Shown: positions 1-7,430 of the stretch, piece after piece
Position numbering within the stretch: the stretch's first letter is position 1
Layout: every line of letters begins with the position of its first letter
NCBI GenBank assembly: GCA_964462985.1
Contig: CAYXAA010000057.1
Span: forward strand, 1 to 16,419
Length of the DNA stretch: 16,419 nt
Direction: 5' to 3'
Source of the DNA: CAYXAA01 sp964462985
Lineage (GTDB): Bacteria; Pseudomonadota; Alphaproteobacteria; Rhizobiales; Stappiaceae
The notes under the pieces: generated by a model
What the model saw: only the letters and a program-made list of their open reading frames with translations
What the model was told of the DNA's origin: nothing
Database searches by the model: none
Translations under genes and position numbers: made by a program

Positions 1-384
1 GCCGGCCTCGGCCAGACCACGGCCGTCGGCATCGGCGGCGACCCGGTCAAGGGCATGGAATTCATCGACGTGCTCGAAATGTTCCTCGCCGATGACGAGA
101 CCAAGTCGATCATCATGATCGGCGAAATCGGCGGTTCGGCCGAAGAGGACGCAGCGCAGTTCCTGAAGGACGAAGCCAAGCGCGGGCGTAAGAAGCCGAT
201 GGTCGGCTTCATCGCCGGCCGCACCGCGCCTCCGGGGCGCACCATGGGCCACGCCGGCGCGGTGATCTCAGGCGGCAAGGGCGGGGCGGAAGACAAGATT
301 GCCGCGATGGAGGCGGCGGGCATCCGCGTCTCACCGTCTCCGGCCAAGCTGGGGGAGACCCTTGTCGAAGTCTTGAAGGGCTGA
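1..384 (+). CDS. sucD: Succinyl-CoA synthetase alpha subunit, C-terminal part (5' end outside window)
   Basis: This is the last 127 codons of the ADP/GDP-forming succinyl-CoA ligase alpha subunit, which with SucC interconverts succinyl-CoA and succinate with substrate-level nucleotide phosphorylation in the TCA cycle. The frame is open from base 1, reading AGLGQTTAVGIGGDPV, a typical SucD stretch. The family signature GHAGAVISGGKGG follows, and its histidine (codon 250-252) is the residue phosphorylated during catalysis in this family. The C-terminus is a normal length and ends with TGA. In many alphaproteobacteria sucCD directly precedes sucAB, as here, so the product of OGDH is used by the neighbouring gene's enzyme. 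The first ATG visible (55) is internal, not a start. Identity is very secure; only the 5' part is missing. Confidence 0.97.
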   Translation, partial: AGLGQTTAVGIGGDPVKGMEFIDVLEMFLADDETKSIIMIGEIGGSAEEDAAQFLKDEAKRGRKKPMVGFIAGRTAPPGRTMGHAGAVISGGKGGAEDKIAAMEAAGIRVSPSPAKLGETLVEVLKG

Positions 385-597
385 CGGTGACAAATCACGC
401 ATAAGCCCCTTTCGTTACGAGGTTTTGCAACGCATATTGAGGTCGGGCACGGTTCCTTCGCGGAAGCGTGTCCGGCTCCGGTACCGGACCCGTACGGAAC
501 ACGCACCGCACTGGTCCGCCATAAACTGGCTTCAAGGGGCGCTGCGTGAAAGGGCTCCCCTCAACAAGCGGGCGGGTTAATTCCCGCAAAAAGGACA
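385..597 (+). other. sucD-sucA intergenic leader with small dyads
   Basis: This 213-bp gap holds no supported gene. It contains a perfect 12-bp palindrome TCCGGTACCGGA (477-488), a possible long-loop pairing AGGGG/CCCCT (535-539 with 557-561), and a 5-bp stem GCGGG/CCCGC (572-576 with 583-587) just before the sucA Shine-Dalgarno AAGGA (591-595). The gap is long for an operon junction, so a sucA promoter or a leader-level control element could lie here. I do not see convincing -35/-10 boxes. The hairpin ends only a few bases before the ribosome site, so it could modulate sucA translation; that is inference. Confidence 0.4.
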
Positions 598-3582
598 ATG
601 GCTCGGCAGGACGCGAACAATGCCTTCGCGTTGACGTCTTTCCTTTATGGCGCCAACGCAGCCTACATCGAAGATCTCTACGCCCGATACCAAGACAATC
701 CCAATTCGCTCGACGACGGCTGGCGCGCCTTCTTTGGCGGGCTTCAGGACGACCCGTCGGATGTCCTGAGGGAAGCCCGCGGGGCTCCGTGGAAGCGGCC
801 GGATTGGCCCGTTCATGCCAATGGCGACCTGATCAACGCCTTCGACGGCAACTGGGCCCCGGTCGAGAAGGCGCTCGGCGACAAGCTCAAGGGCAAAGCC
901 GAAGCCAGGGGCGTTGCGATCACCGATGCCGAGGTGCAGCAGCAGACGCGCGATTCCGTTCGTGCCCTGATGATGATCCGCGCCTATCGAATGCGGGGGC
1001 ATCTTCACGCCGACCTCGATCCTCTGCAGCTCAAGGAGCCCGGCGATCACGAGGAGCTGCATCCGTCGACCTATGGCTTCACCGAGGCCGACTGGGACCG
1101 AAAGATCTTCATAGATCATGTGCTGGGACTGGAGTTCGCCACCATCCGCGAGATGCTGGCGATCCTGAAGCGTACCTATTGCTCGACGATCGGTGTCGAG
1201 TTCATGCACATCTCCGACCCTGCCGAAAAGGCGTGGATCCAGGAGCGCATCGAAGGTCCGGATAAGCAGGTGACCTTCACGCCGGAAGGCAAGAAGGCGA
1301 TCCTTAACAAGCTGGTCGAGGCCGAGGGATTCGAGAAGTTTCTCGACGTCAAGTACACCGGAACCAAGCGCTTCGGACTTGACGGCGGCGAGTCGCTGAT
1401 CCCCGCCCTCGAGCAGATCATCAAGCGCGGCGGCGCGCTCGGCGTTAAGGAGATCGTGCTTGGCATGGCCCACCGTGGCCGGCTCAACGTGCTGGCCGCC
1501 GTCATGGGCAAGCCACATCGCGCCATCTTTCACGAATTCAAAGGCGGTTCCTATGCCCCCGACGAGGTCGAGGGCTCGGGCGATGTCAAGTATCTCCTCG
1601 GCGCCTCGTCGGACCGCGAGTTCGATGGCAACAAGGTGCACCTCTCCCTGACCGCCAACCCGTCACACCTGGAGATTGTCGACCCCGTGGTGCTCGGGAA
1701 GGCGCGGGCCAAACAGGATCAGCACTCCGCCGTTGATGGCCAGTGGGTCGACACGGTCGATGTCGACCGCTCCAAGGTCCTGCCGCTGCTGCTCCACGGT
1801 GACGCCGCCTTCGCCGGCCAGGGCGTCGTGGCCGAGTGCTTCGGCCTCTCGGCCCTGCGCGGCCATCGCACCGGTGGCTCTGTCCATTTCATCATCAACA
1901 ACCAGATCGGCTTCACCACCAACCCGCGCTTCTCGCGCTCCTCGCCCTATCCATCGGATGTAGCGAAGATGATCGAGGCGCCGATCCTGCACGTGAACGG
2001 CGACGATCCGGAGGCGGTGGTTTTTGCTGCCAAGGTTGCGATCGAGTTTCGCCAGACCTTCGGCAAGCCGGTCGTCGTGGACATGATCTGCTATCGCCGC
2101 TTCGGCCACAACGAATCGGACGAGCCGGCGGCCACGCAGCCGATCATGTACCGCAAGATCCGCTCGCATCCCACGACGCTGCAACTCTATGCAGAGCGTC
2201 TGATCAAGGATGGCATCGTCACCGCGGACGAAGTTGAAAGGATGAAGGCCGATTTCCGCGCCAAACTCGACGCGGAATTTGAGATCGGCCAATCCTACAA
2301 GCCCAACAAGGCCGACTGGCTTGACGGCAAGTGGTCCGGCCTTAAGCAGGCCAGCGACCAGGAGGATCCACGCCGCGGCATGACCGCCGTGCCGAAGAAG
2401 GAACTCGTCGAGATCGGCGAGAAGCTGACGGCGGTGCCGGATGGTTTCAATGTCCATCGCACCATCCGCCGCTTCCTCGACAATCGTCGCAAGATGATCG
2501 AGACCGGTCAGGACATCGATTGGGCGACCGCCGAGGCGCTCGCCTTCGGTGCACTGCTGCGGGAGGGGCATCCGGTTCGTCTGTCCGGCCAGGACTGCGA
2601 GCGCGGCACGTTCTCGCAGCGCCATTCAGTGCTTTACGACCAGGAGGACGAGAGTCGCTTCATTCCGCTGAACCACATTTCGGACAACGGCCAGGCCCGC
2701 TACGAGGTCATCAACTCGATGCTCTCGGAAGAGGCGGTACTCGGGTTCGAATACGGCTATTCGCTGGCCGAGCCGAACGCGCTGACGCTGTGGGAGGCCC
2801 AGTTCGGGGACTTCGCCAATGGTGCACAGGTCGTATTTGACCAGTTCCTGTCGTCCGGTGAGCGCAAATGGCTGAGAATGTCGGGTCTCGTGGTCCTGCT
2901 GCCCCATGGCTACGAGGGCCAGGGACCAGAGCATTCCTCGGCCCGTCTGGAGCGCTTCCTGCAGATGTGCGCCGAGGACAACATGCAGGTTGCCAACTGC
3001 TCGACGCCGGCGAACTACTTTCACATCCTGCGCCGTCAGCTCAAGCGTGACTTCCGCAAACCCCTGATCCTGATGACCCCAAAGTCGCTGCTGCGCCACA
3101 AGCGTGCGGTGTCGACGCTGGCCGACCTGGCCGAAGGTTCGACCTTCCACCGCCTGCTGTGGGACGACGCGCAGATGCAGCCTGATGCCGGGATTCGGCT
3201 CGTGTCCGACGACAAGATCCGCCGGGTCATCATGTGCACCGGCAAGGTCTATTACGACCTGTTCGAGGAGCGCGAGAAGCGCGGGATAGATGACGTCTAC
3301 CTGCTGCGGGTCGAGCAACTCTATCCGTTCCCGACCAAGGCGCTGGTAACGGAACTGTCGCGTTTCAAGGACGCCGACATCGTCTGGTGTCAGGAGGAAC
3401 CGAAGAACATGGGATCCTGGACCTTCATCCAGCCCTATGTTGAATGGGTTCTCAACCAGATCGGTGCCAGGGCCGACCGGCCGCGCTACGTCGGACGTGC
3501 TGCCGCTGCGGCGACGGCGACCGGCCTCATGTCCAAGCACCTCGCACAGCTTCAGGCTTTCCTCGATGAGGCCTTCGCCTGA
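598..3582 (+). CDS. sucA: 2-oxoglutarate dehydrogenase E1 component
   Basis: Thiamin-diphosphate (ThDP) dependent E1 subunit of the 2-oxoglutarate dehydrogenase complex. It decarboxylates 2-oxoglutarate and transfers the succinyl group to the lipoyl arm of SucB. The 994-residue length is typical of alphaproteobacterial E1o. The N-terminus carries the SFLYGANAAYIEDLY segment that in this family helps bind E2. RAYRMRGHLHADLDPL (about 128-143), GMAHRGRLNVL (about 289-299) and the ThDP/Mg pattern, HGD at 400-402 with INNQIGFTT at 433-441, are all present, followed by RRFGHNESDEP and a complete C-terminal region. The start is ATG with AAGGA 3-7 bases upstream; the downstream sequence matches family N-termini. 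It is followed after 82 bp by sucB, and its TGA lies in the loop of a 9-bp hairpin. No frameshift or missing active-site residue is seen. Confidence 0.98.
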   Translation: MARQDANNAFALTSFLYGANAAYIEDLYARYQDNPNSLDDGWRAFFGGLQDDPSDVLREARGAPWKRPDWPVHANGDLINAFDGNWAPVEKALGDKLKGKAEARGVAITDAEVQQQTRDSVRALMMIRAYRMRGHLHADLDPLQLKEPGDHEELHPSTYGFTEADWDRKIFIDHVLGLEFATIREMLAILKRTYCSTIGVEFMHISDPAEKAWIQERIEGPDKQVTFTPEGKKAILNKLVEAEGFEKFLDVKYTGTKRFGLDGGESLIPALEQIIKRGGALGVKEIVLGMAHRGRLNVLAAVMGKPHRAIFHEFKGGSYAPDEVEGSGDVKYLLGASSDREFDGNKVHLSLTANPSHLEIVDPVVLGKARAKQDQHSAVDGQWVDTVDVDRSKVLPLLLHGDAAFAGQGVVAECFGLSALRGHRTGGSVHFIINNQIGFTTNPRFSRSSPYPSDVAKMIEAPILHVNGDDPEAVVFAAKVAIEFRQTFGKPVVVDMICYRRFGHNESDEPAATQPIMYRKIRSHPTTLQLYAERLIKDGIVTADEVERMKADFRAKLDAEFEIGQSYKPNKADWLDGKWSGLKQASDQEDPRRGMTAVPKKELVEIGEKLTAVPDGFNVHRTIRRFLDNRRKMIETGQDIDWATAEALAFGALLREGHPVRLSGQDCERGTFSQRHSVLYDQEDESRFIPLNHISDNGQARYEVINSMLSEEAVLGFEYGYSLAEPNALTLWEAQFGDFANGAQVVFDQFLSSGERKWLRMSGLVVLLPHGYEGQGPEHSSARLERFLQMCAEDNMQVANCSTPANYFHILRRQLKRDFRKPLILMTPKSLLRHKRAVSTLADLAEGSTFHRLLWDDAQMQPDAGIRLVSDDKIRRVIMCTGKVYYDLFEEREKRGIDDVYLLRVEQLYPFPTKALVTELSRFKDADIVWCQEEPKNMGSWTFIQPYVEWVLNQIGARADRPRYVGRAAAAATATGLMSKHLAQLQAFLDEAFA

Positions 3583-3592
3583 CGGCGAAGGC
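3571..3592 (+). promoter_or_regulatory. Hairpin enclosing the sucA stop codon
   Basis: GCCTTCGCC (3571-3579) and GGCGAAGGC (3584-3592) form a perfect 9-bp stem with the four-base loop TGAC, which contains the sucA TGA (3580-3582). A G-T wobble could add one more pair. The following bases (TGCCACCTTTG) are not a U-tract, so it is not a good intrinsic terminator. A stem this strong at an E1/E2 junction could stabilise the upstream mRNA, mark an RNase processing site or act as a partial attenuator. The structure is seen directly; the function is inferred. Confidence 0.6.
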
Positions 3593-3606
3593 TGCCACCT
3601 TTGATC

Positions 3607-3621
3607 CGGAGCCCTGCTCCG
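3607..3621 (+). promoter_or_regulatory. Second sucA-sucB intercistronic hairpin
   Basis: CGGAGC (3607-3612) and GCTCCG (3616-3621) pair perfectly around the loop CCT. It lies 15 bases after the larger sucA-stop hairpin and 43 bases before the sucB ATG, so the 82-bp junction is mostly structured. No U-run follows. It may work with the first stem in mRNA processing or stability. Confidence 0.45.
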
Positions 3622-3664
3622 CATCTGTCCCGAGCCGGCCACGACCAGGCAGAGAGAGACGATC

Positions 3665-5233
3665 ATGGCGACTGAAATCCGAGTGCCCACCCTGGGCGAA
3701 TCCGTCACCGAGGCGACCATCGCCCAATGGTTCAAGAAGCAGGGCGACGCGGTTAGCGCCGACGAGCCGATCGTGGAGCTCGAGACCGACAAGGTGACGG
3801 TCGAGGTTCCAGCCCCTTCCTCGGGTACGTTGTCGGAAATTCTGGTGAAGGAGGGCGACACGGTGGAGGTTGGAGCCCTCCTCGGCCAGATCTCCGACGG
3901 TGCCGCAGCTGCCAAGCCGGCCGCGGCTCCGGCCGCCACCGCGCAGGCCAGGGAGGCCGAAGTCGCGGCGGAAGAGCCTGCGGCCGCGGCGCCAGCGTCA
4001 ACGTCGGAGACTGTGGACGTTCTCGTTCCGGCGGCAGGCGAAAGCGTGACGGAAGCTGAGGTTGGCGAGTGGTCCGTCAAGCTTGGCGATACGGTCAAGG
4101 CGGACGATATCCTTGTCGAACTTGAGACCGACAAGGCGGCCCAGGAGATCCCGGCGCCGGTCGCTGGGACGGTCACGGAGATCGCCGTGAAGACCGGTGA
4201 CACTGTCCATCCGGGCGAGCTGCTCTGCCGCATTGCCGTCGGTGCCGGCGCCGCTGCCACGGCGACTCCCACGGCCGCTCCGGTCCCCGCCGCCACTCCT
4301 GCCGCCCCGCCTGCGGCGACCGCGGAGCGCCCTGCGACTTCGATGCCGCCGGCCCCTTCCGCCGCAAAGATGCTGAACGAGGCCGGTGTCTCTGCCGATC
4401 AGGTCGAGGGCACCGGCAAGCGCGGCCAGGTGCTGAAGGGCGACGTCATTGCCGCCCTAGCCTCCGGCATCGCTGCGCCCGCAGCTCAGCCCGCCCCGGT
4501 CTCCGTTCGCGCCCCCTCTGTCCCCGAGGACGAGGTACGCGAGGAGCGGGTGCGCATGACCAAGCTACGCCAGACCATTGCCCGCCGCCTCAAGGATGCG
4601 CAGAACACCGCTGCCATGCTGACCACCTACAACGAGGTGGATATGGGCCCGGTCATGGAACTCAGAAAGACCTACAAGGACCTGTTCGAGAAGAAGCACG
4701 GCGTGAAGCTCGGCTTCATGGGGTTCTTCACCAAGGCGGTGACCCACGCCCTCAAGGAGATTCCGGCGGTCAACGCCGAGATCGACGGCACCGACATCAT
4801 CTACAAGAATTACTGCCACATCGGCGTCGCCGTCGGCACCGATAAGGGCCTTGTCGTGCCGGTCGTGCGCGATGCCGACCAGCTGTCGATCGCCGAGATC
4901 GAAAAGAAGATCGCCGAGCTCGGCCGCAAGGCCCGCGACGGCAAGCTCGGCCTTGACGAGATGCAGGGCGGCACCTTCACCATCTCCAACGGTGGCGTCT
5001 ACGGCTCACTGATGTCGTCGCCGATCCTGAATGCGCCGCAGTCCGGCATTCTTGGTATGCACAAGATCCAGGAGCGGCCGATGGTCGTGAACGGCCAGAT
5101 CGTCGCCCGTCCGATGATGTACCTGGCGCTCAGCTACGATCACCGCATCGTTGACGGCAAGGAAGCGGTGACGTTCCTCGTGCGCGTCAAGGAGAGCCTG
5201 GAAGACATCCAGCGCCTCGTCCTGGATCTGTGA
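3665..5233 (+). CDS. sucB: Dihydrolipoyllysine succinyltransferase (OGDH E2), two lipoyl domains
   Basis: Core E2 subunit of the 2-oxoglutarate dehydrogenase complex; it transfers succinyl from lipoamide to CoA. The 522 residues contain lipoyl domain 1 (about 2-77, ETDK with lipoyl Lys43), an Ala/Pro-rich linker (about 78-113), lipoyl domain 2 (about 115-192, ETDK with Lys157), a second Ala/Pro linker, a peripheral-subunit-binding domain (about 230-265), another linker, and the catalytic acyltransferase domain (about 290-522) ending with SYDHRIVDGKEA, catalytic His493 and Asp497. Many proteobacterial SucB proteins are about 400 residues with one lipoyl domain, so this is a long, two-lipoyl form. 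TVTEIAVKTGDTV and the catalytic-domain sequence favour E2o over pyruvate dehydrogenase E2, as does the position after sucA. The ATG start is preceded by a purine-rich GAGAGAGAC; the Shine-Dalgarno is weak. The downstream gene begins 37 bp later. Confidence 0.97.
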   Translation: MATEIRVPTLGESVTEATIAQWFKKQGDAVSADEPIVELETDKVTVEVPAPSSGTLSEILVKEGDTVEVGALLGQISDGAAAAKPAAAPAATAQAREAEVAAEEPAAAAPASTSETVDVLVPAAGESVTEAEVGEWSVKLGDTVKADDILVELETDKAAQEIPAPVAGTVTEIAVKTGDTVHPGELLCRIAVGAGAAATATPTAAPVPAATPAAPPAATAERPATSMPPAPSAAKMLNEAGVSADQVEGTGKRGQVLKGDVIAALASGIAAPAAQPAPVSVRAPSVPEDEVREERVRMTKLRQTIARRLKDAQNTAAMLTTYNEVDMGPVMELRKTYKDLFEKKHGVKLGFMGFFTKAVTHALKEIPAVNAEIDGTDIIYKNYCHIGVAVGTDKGLVVPVVRDADQLSIAEIEKKIAELGRKARDGKLGLDEMQGGTFTISNGGVYGSLMSSPILNAPQSGILGMHKIQERPMVVNGQIVARPMMYLALSYDHRIVDGKEAVTFLVRVKESLEDIQRLVLDL

Positions 5234-5270
5234 GCGACACGACGGCCGACCAAGACGGAGGAGGGCGGCA

Positions 5271-5885
5271 ATGAGCATCGAATTCCTCGTCACCGCGCTG
5301 ATTGTCGTGCTGATCCCAGGCACTGGCGTCGTCTACACGGTGGCGACGGGGCTCACCCGCGGCCGAGCGGCGAGCATTGCCGCCGCGTTCGGCTGTACGA
5401 TCGGCATCGTCCCGGCGATCATCGCGTCCGTCGTCGGGCTGTCGGCCGTACTCCACGCCAGCGCGCTTCTGTTCCAGGCGCTGAAATATATCGGCGTCGT
5501 CTACCTGCTCTATCTCGCGTGGCAGACGCTGAGGGATACGGGGCCGCTACGCTTCGACCACGCAGTACCGGGCGAAACGGGGTTCTATCGGATTGCACGC
5601 ACCGGCTGCCTCATCAATGTGCTCAATCCGAAGCTGTCGGTATTCTTCCTTGCCTTCCTGCCTCAGTTCGTCGACGCGGGCACCGGCTCGCCTGTTCCGC
5701 AGATGCTGTTGTTGAGCGCGGCCTTCATGGCTATGACCTTCGTCGTCTTCGTCGGTTATGGCAGCTCCGCCGCGCTGGTGGGGGACCGGGTGTTGCGAAG
5801 CCATCAGGTGATGACCTGGATGCGTCGGACTGTGGCGGCGACCTTCGCCGGCTTCGGGCTGCGGCTAGCGCTTTCGGAGCGGTAA
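5271..5885 (+). CDS. LysE/RhtB family exporter
   Basis: Predicted inner-membrane exporter of the LysE/RhtB superfamily, whose studied members export amino acids or related small metabolites. It has 204 residues, the usual length, with about six hydrophobic segments (roughly 3-25, 37-59, 66-86, 111-133, 144-166, 186-202). The family's N-terminal pattern PGTGVVYTVATGLTRGR (16-32), followed by the small-residue helix AAAFGCTIG, and the NPK motif (119-121) are both visible. A strong Shine-Dalgarno GGAGGAGGG (5257-5265) sits five bases before the ATG. It lies 37 bp after sucB, on the same strand, so it is probably cotranscribed with the OGDH genes. Substrate cannot be read from sequence. A compound linked to 2-oxoglutarate, such as glutamate or another amino acid, is only a guess from context. 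Confidence 0.9.
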   Translation: MSIEFLVTALIVVLIPGTGVVYTVATGLTRGRAASIAAAFGCTIGIVPAIIASVVGLSAVLHASALLFQALKYIGVVYLLYLAWQTLRDTGPLRFDHAVPGETGFYRIARTGCLINVLNPKLSVFFLAFLPQFVDAGTGSPVPQMLLLSAAFMAMTFVVFVGYGSSAALVGDRVLRSHQVMTWMRRTVAATFAGFGLRLALSER

Positions 5886-5967
5886 CGTCGGTCGCCAAAC
5901 GGTGGGATCAAAGGGGTCTTCAGTCGGAGAATTGAGGATCTCGACGACGCCGTCCAATCGGAGGCGG

Positions 5968-5986
5968 CGGCTCGCTGCGCGAGCCG
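5968..5986 (+). promoter_or_regulatory. 8-bp hairpin in the leader of the caspase-like gene
   Basis: CGGCTCGC (5968-5975) and GCGAGCCG (5979-5986) form a perfect stem around TGC. It lies in the 132-bp gap between the exporter and the caspase-like gene, 31 bases before its ATG. It has no U-tract, so termination is unlikely to be intrinsic. It resembles the U-less hairpins at other junctions of this operon. Confidence 0.5.
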
Positions 5987-6017
5987 GTCGCCCGGACGGA
6001 GTGGGAAGGAGGGGCCG

Positions 6018-7430
6018 ATGAATGCTTTTTTACGCTGGTGCCTGACCGTCCTCTTTGCTGCCGCCACCATCTCGGCCAACGTTAGGGCCGATGATGGACA
6101 CCAGCCGCGAACGGCGCTGGTAATTGGTAATGCCGCCTATTCCTACGGCCCCCTGGCGAACTCGGTAAACGACGCGGTCGATATGGCGGCGGCACTCAGC
6201 GACGCCGGCTTCGATGTCATACTCAAGACTGACGCCGATCAGGCCGAAATGAAGGTCGGGATCGACGCCCTGGCACGGGCGCTCAAGGAGCGGGGCGGCG
6301 TCGGCCTGTTCTACTTTGCCGGCCATGGCGTCCAGGTCAGGGGTGAAAACGTCCTGTTGCCGATCGGACCTGCGCCCGGTGGGGAAGATGAACTGATGCA
6401 GCAGTCCATCGCCGTCAGCGACGCCGTGGATGCCATGGCTGCGGCGCGCGACGGGCTCACCATTGTTATTCTCGATGCTTGCCGCAACAATCCGCTCACC
6501 GGCGCTGTGAGCGGTCTGTCGCGCATCGACAGCAATGCCAATTTGTTCGTGTCCTATTCGACGGCCCCAGGGGCTGTGGCGCTCGACGGCGAGGGCGACA
6601 ACAGCCCCTACACCAAGCATCTGGCCGCGGCCATCGGGACACCGGCGCTTACCCTCGAGGAGACCTTCAAGCGCACCCTGAAAGGCGTCTATCAGGAGAC
6701 CGGCGGCCTGCAGACACCCTGGATGTCGTCGACCTTCTTCGGCAACTTCGTGTTCCGCGCCCTGCCGGGCGCCGGGGCGTCGGCGGTTCCTGCCGATCCG
6801 GTGGCGCTGACGCGGCCTGGTGTATCCGAAGGCGCGGCCGGTGCGGTCCGCGAAAGCGTGTCGCGGCTGATGGGTGTTTATCGTGCCGAAGGCATCAACC
6901 CGAACGGCTCACGCTATCACGGCATCGTTGCGTTGACTCCCGAAGGCGACCGGGTCCGCTTCACCTGGTGGATCGGCAAGGACACCTTTACGGGGCTGGG
7001 TGAGTTCGCCGGCCGCATGCTTGTGGTCGACTGGGGCGAGAACCATCCGGTGGTGTATTCCTTCAACGACGGTGTAGCGCTCGATGGAGAATGGGCAGAT
7101 GGCACGGCGACGGAGAGCCTGCAGCGCTTTTCTGGTATGTCGGCCGAAGCGCAGATCCGCCCTGGCGGGCGCTATACCGTCGAGGGTCGCAATCCCGACG
7201 GCTCATCCTACACCGGCACCGTGGACATTAGACAGCAGGGAGACAGCTATCATGTTGCTTGGCAGGTCGGGTCCAGCTTCTATCGCGGGGCTGGCCGGTT
7301 TGCCGGAAACGTTCTGGCGGTCGAGTGGGGCGAGGACACACCGGTGGTCTACGCCCTGGGACGTGACGGTCGCCTGGAAGGCCTCTGGGCCGGCGGTCTG
7401 GGCGAGGAGATCCTGACGCCCACGCCATGA
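6018..7430 (+). CDS. Secreted caspase-like (C14) protein with two C-terminal repeat domains
   Basis: Predicted exported cysteine peptidase of the caspase/metacaspase fold. Residues 1-24 form a Sec-type signal peptide (basic-hydrophobic start, AAATISA core, likely cut near NVRA-DD); there is no lipobox. The p20-like domain (about 30-250) shows RTALVIGNAAY, LANSVNDA, GLFYFAGHGVQ with catalytic His103, and IVILDACRNNP with catalytic Cys155, followed by SYSTAPG and the end of the domain near FGNFVFRAL. The catalytic dyad is intact. A Pro/Ala-rich linker leads to two homologous domains of about 75 residues (286-360 and 384-458). AAGGAGGGG (6006-6014) lies three bases before the ATG. The stop codon overlaps the longest start of the next gene as ATGA. 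The native substrate is unknown. Bacterial members of this fold are linked variously to stress, programmed death and signalling, but nothing here shows which applies. It lies inside the OGDH gene cluster. Confidence 0.9.
   Translation: MNAFLRWCLTVLFAAATISANVRADDGHQPRTALVIGNAAYSYGPLANSVNDAVDMAAALSDAGFDVILKTDADQAEMKVGIDALARALKERGGVGLFYFAGHGVQVRGENVLLPIGPAPGGEDELMQQSIAVSDAVDAMAAARDGLTIVILDACRNNPLTGAVSGLSRIDSNANLFVSYSTAPGAVALDGEGDNSPYTKHLAAAIGTPALTLEETFKRTLKGVYQETGGLQTPWMSSTFFGNFVFRALPGAGASAVPADPVALTRPGVSEGAAGAVRESVSRLMGVYRAEGINPNGSRYHGIVALTPEGDRVRFTWWIGKDTFTGLGEFAGRMLVVDWGENHPVVYSFNDGVALDGEWADGTATESLQRFSGMSAEAQIRPGGRYTVEGRNPDGSSYTGTVDIRQQGDSYHVAWQVGSSFYRGAGRFAGNVLAVEWGEDTPVVYALGRDGRLEGLWAGGLGEEILTPTP
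6873..7391 (+). repeat. Tandem protein-domain repeat in the caspase-like protein
   Basis: Protein residues 286-360 (6873-7097) and 384-458 (7167-7391) align without gaps at a constant offset of 98 residues. Shared landmarks are Y288/Y386, the EGxNPxGSxYxG block, the GxGxFAG block, W339/W437 in a (D/E)WGE motif followed by PVVY, and W359/W457 in a final WA pair. The DNA copies are clearly diverged, so this is an old duplication, not a recent unstable repeat. From memory, similar NPDGSxYxG plus (D/E)WG patterns occur in secreted alphaproteobacterial proteins sometimes labelled fibronectin-binding. I cannot verify that link, and the ligand is unknown. Confidence 0.8.

Noticed and set aside
577..1641. 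A 354-codon minus-strand open frame opposite the start of sucA
   Set aside because: It is antisense to a full-length E1 with intact motifs and has no domain or ribosome site of its own that I can support.
3571..3621. Intrinsic terminator between sucA and sucB
   Set aside because: The stems are strong but no U-tract follows, and sucB needs to be expressed with sucA.
2626..4296. A 556-codon minus-strand open frame across the ends of sucA and sucB
   Set aside because: It is antisense to two unmistakable genes, is low-complexity Ser/Ala/Thr in the sucB linker region, and reflects the lack of stops in GC-rich DNA.
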